Shown: positions 62,494-64,000 of the stretch, one piece after another
Numbering within the stretch: position 1 is the stretch's first letter
How the letters are laid out: each line of letters starts with the position of its first letter
NCBI RefSeq assembly: GCF_014648355.1
Contig: NZ_BMQY01000005.1
Span: forward strand, 434,001 to 498,000
Origin: Couchioplanes azureus
Lineage (GTDB): Bacteria; Actinomycetota; Actinomycetes; Mycobacteriales; Micromonosporaceae
Reading direction: 5' to 3'
Length of the DNA: 64,000 nucleotides
The notes under the pieces: generated by a model
Databases searched by the model: none
Told to the model about the DNA's origin: nothing
What the model saw: the letters and a program-made list of their open reading frames with translations, nothing else
Made by a program: the position numbers and the translations under genes

Positions 62494-64000
62494 ATGACCT
62501 CGACGTTGCCCGTACCCGACGTGGCGCCGGTGGACCCGCCGGCCGATCTCGGGGCGCTCCCCCGGTCCCGCCGGTCCGCGTTCCTGCGGGGTCGCGCGGA
62601 CGACGCGCCATGGGTCCGGCCCGCACTGCTGGCCCTGCTCGCGCTCACCGGCGTCCTCTACATCTGGGGCCTCGGGGCGTCCGGGTGGGGCAACGCCTTC
62701 TACTCGGCGGCGGTGCAGGCCGGCTCGGAGAGCTGGAAGGCGTTCTTCTACGGCTCCTCCGACGCGGCCAACTCGATCACCGTCGACAAGACCCCGGCCT
62801 CGCTGTGGATCATGGCGCTGTCGGTGCGGCTCTTCGGCCTGAGTTCCTGGAGCATCCTGGTGCCGCAGGCGCTCCTGGGCGTCGCCACGGCAGGCCTGCT
62901 CTTCGGCACGGTCCGCCGCTGGTACGGCCCGGCCGCCGGGCTGATCGCGGGCGCGGTGTCGGCGCTGACCCCGGTCGCCGTGCTGATGTTCCGCTTCAAC
63001 AACCCGGACGCGCTGCTCGTGCTGCTCATGGTGGCCGGGGCGTACGCGACCGTGCGCGCCGTCGAGAACGGCTCCACGAGGTGGCTCGTGCTCGCCGGGA
63101 CCTTCGTCGGCCTCGGCTTCCTGACCAAGATGCTCCAGGCGCTGCTGGTCGTGCCCGCGTACGCCCTCGCCTATCTGATCGCCGGACCGCCGCGGCTCGG
63201 CAGGCGTATCGGACAGCTCCTGCTCGCCGGGCTGGCGTTGGTGGTCTCGGCGGGCTGGTACCTGGCGACCGTCGAGCTGGTGCCCGCCTCGATGCGGCCG
63301 TACATCGGCGGGTCGCAGAACAACAGCCTGCTGGAGCTGACCCTGGGCTACAACGGCCTGGGCCGGCTCAACGGCAACGAGACCGGCAGCGTCGGCGGTG
63401 GGGGCGGCAACGGCGGCGGGGGCTGGGGCGAGACCGGACTGCTGCGCATGTTCGACACCGCGCAGGGCGGTCAGATCTCCTGGCTGCTGCCGGCCGCGCT
63501 CATCGTGCTGGTCGCCGGCCTGGTCCTGACCCTGCGCGCCGCGCGCACCGACCGGCTCCGCGCCGGGCTGGTCCTCTGGGGCACCTGGCTCCTCGGCACC
63601 GGCCTGATCTTCAGCTTCATGCAGGGCATCTTCCACGCGTACTACACCGTGGCGCTCGCGCCGGCGGTCGGCGCGGTGGTCGGCATGGGTGCGATGCTGC
63701 TGTGGCGCGCGCGCCGTAACCCGTTCGCCTCGCTCGCGCTCGCGGCGGCGATCGGGGTGACCGCCTGGTGGTCGTGGCACATGCTCGGCTGGAGTCCGGA
63801 GTTCCTGCCCTGGCTACGCTGGGTGGTGCTCGCCGGCGGCGTCGTGGCGGCGCTCGCCGTGCCGGCCTCGGTGCGGCTGCCGCGGATCGCGCCGGCCGGC
63901 GCCGGCCTCGCGCTCGCCGTAGCGCTGGCCGGGCCCGCGGCGTACGCGGTGCAGACCGCGTCCGAGCCGCACACCGGCTCGATCCCGTCGGCCGGACCGG
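62494..64000 (+). CDS. Membrane glycosyltransferase, family 39 / YkcB-like (C-terminus cut)
   Basis: About 502 residues visible, open at the right edge. A cytoplasmic N-terminus of about 43 residues, then about 11 helices. The first outer loop holds GNAFYSAAVQAGSESWKAFF and TVDKTPASLWIMAL with conserved acidic and Lys residues of the PMT_2/ArnT-like glycosyltransferases, which use polyprenyl-phosphate sugars. A Gly-rich loop GGGGGNGGGGWGE lies near residue 310. It follows aroG by 72 bp with a hairpin between. Confidence 0.92.
   Translation, partial: MTSTLPVPDVAPVDPPADLGALPRSRRSAFLRGRADDAPWVRPALLALLALTGVLYIWGLGASGWGNAFYSAAVQAGSESWKAFFYGSSDAANSITVDKTPASLWIMALSVRLFGLSSWSILVPQALLGVATAGLLFGTVRRWYGPAAGLIAGAVSALTPVAVLMFRFNNPDALLVLLMVAGAYATVRAVENGSTRWLVLAGTFVGLGFLTKMLQALLVVPAYALAYLIAGPPRLGRRIGQLLLAGLALVVSAGWYLATVELVPASMRPYIGGSQNNSLLELTLGYNGLGRLNGNETGSVGGGGGNGGGGWGETGLLRMFDTAQGGQISWLLPAALIVLVAGLVLTLRAARTDRLRAGLVLWGTWLLGTGLIFSFMQGIFHAYYTVALAPAVGAVVGMGAMLLWRARRNPFASLALAAAIGVTAWWSWHMLGWSPEFLPWLRWVVLAGGVVAALAVPASVRLPRIAPAGAGLALAVALAGPAAYAVQTASEPHTGSIPSAGP

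Overview
High-GC actinobacterial chromosome, most like Micromonosporaceae (Actinoplanes and relatives). The basis is very high G+C, frequent GTG/TTG starts, 1-8 bp coupled gene overlaps, and families such as DUF3107, DUF3052, DUF3152 and DUF2252, a CsoR copper module and an IdeR-type iron box. This placement is inferred from content, not from a database search. No rRNA, tRNA or CRISPR array was seen.

Layout. (1) 1-5190, minus strand: nuoI-J-K-L-M, five coupled genes for the ferredoxin-like and membrane arms of a respiratory complex I. (2) 5191-10420: a scrambled island with an IS110-like remnant, a frameshifted DinB-type gene, an intact solitary mraY, an IS701-like transposase remnant, two small proteins and an internally deleted serine hydrolase. 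(3) 10424-15591: nuoC-nuoH and, after an ECF sigma factor, its partner and a DUF2252 gene, nuoB. The nuo genes look like one ancestral operon broken by insertions, with nuoA and nuoD missing from their expected places. (4) 15618-25090: gamma-glutamyltransferase, alkyltransferase-like protein, proB-proA coupled to a secreted beta-helix protein, a toroid-fold protein, moeZ, a DUF3152 zincin and an alpha/beta hydrolase. (5) 25087-34857: a repeat-rich 806-residue protein, TetR, DUF3107, a DEAD-box helicase, an iron-controlled heme oxygenase/DUF2470 pair, a methyltransferase and a CsoR copper operon. (6) 34957-51249: an NlpC/P60 hydrolase, a RecQ-phosphoribosyltransferase fusion, KtrB-KtrA potassium uptake, a Ser/Thr kinase with an extracellular CBM2 domain, a spermidine synthase-like protein, a cell-wall peptidase-like protein, SDR, an inositol phosphatase, and a light- or stress-type signalling cassette (CHASE3 kinase, CheY-like regulator, regulator-PP2C phosphatase). 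(7) 51324-64000: M28 peptidase, Smr and TPR proteins, a glycosidase-like protein, an LPXTG-type RCC1 protein, an OmpR-type two-component pair, DAHP synthase behind a probable aromatic amino acid attenuator, and a membrane glycosyltransferase behind a large hairpin.

The strongest regulatory finds are: the aromatic leader peptide plus terminator in front of DAHP synthase; the 19-bp hairpin that covers the ribosome binding site of the last gene; the IdeR/DtxR-like box in front of heme oxygenase; the CsoR-like operator; and two DnaA-box 9-mers between recQ and the DUF3052 gene. Short tandem repeats, mostly in frame, recur inside several unrelated genes.
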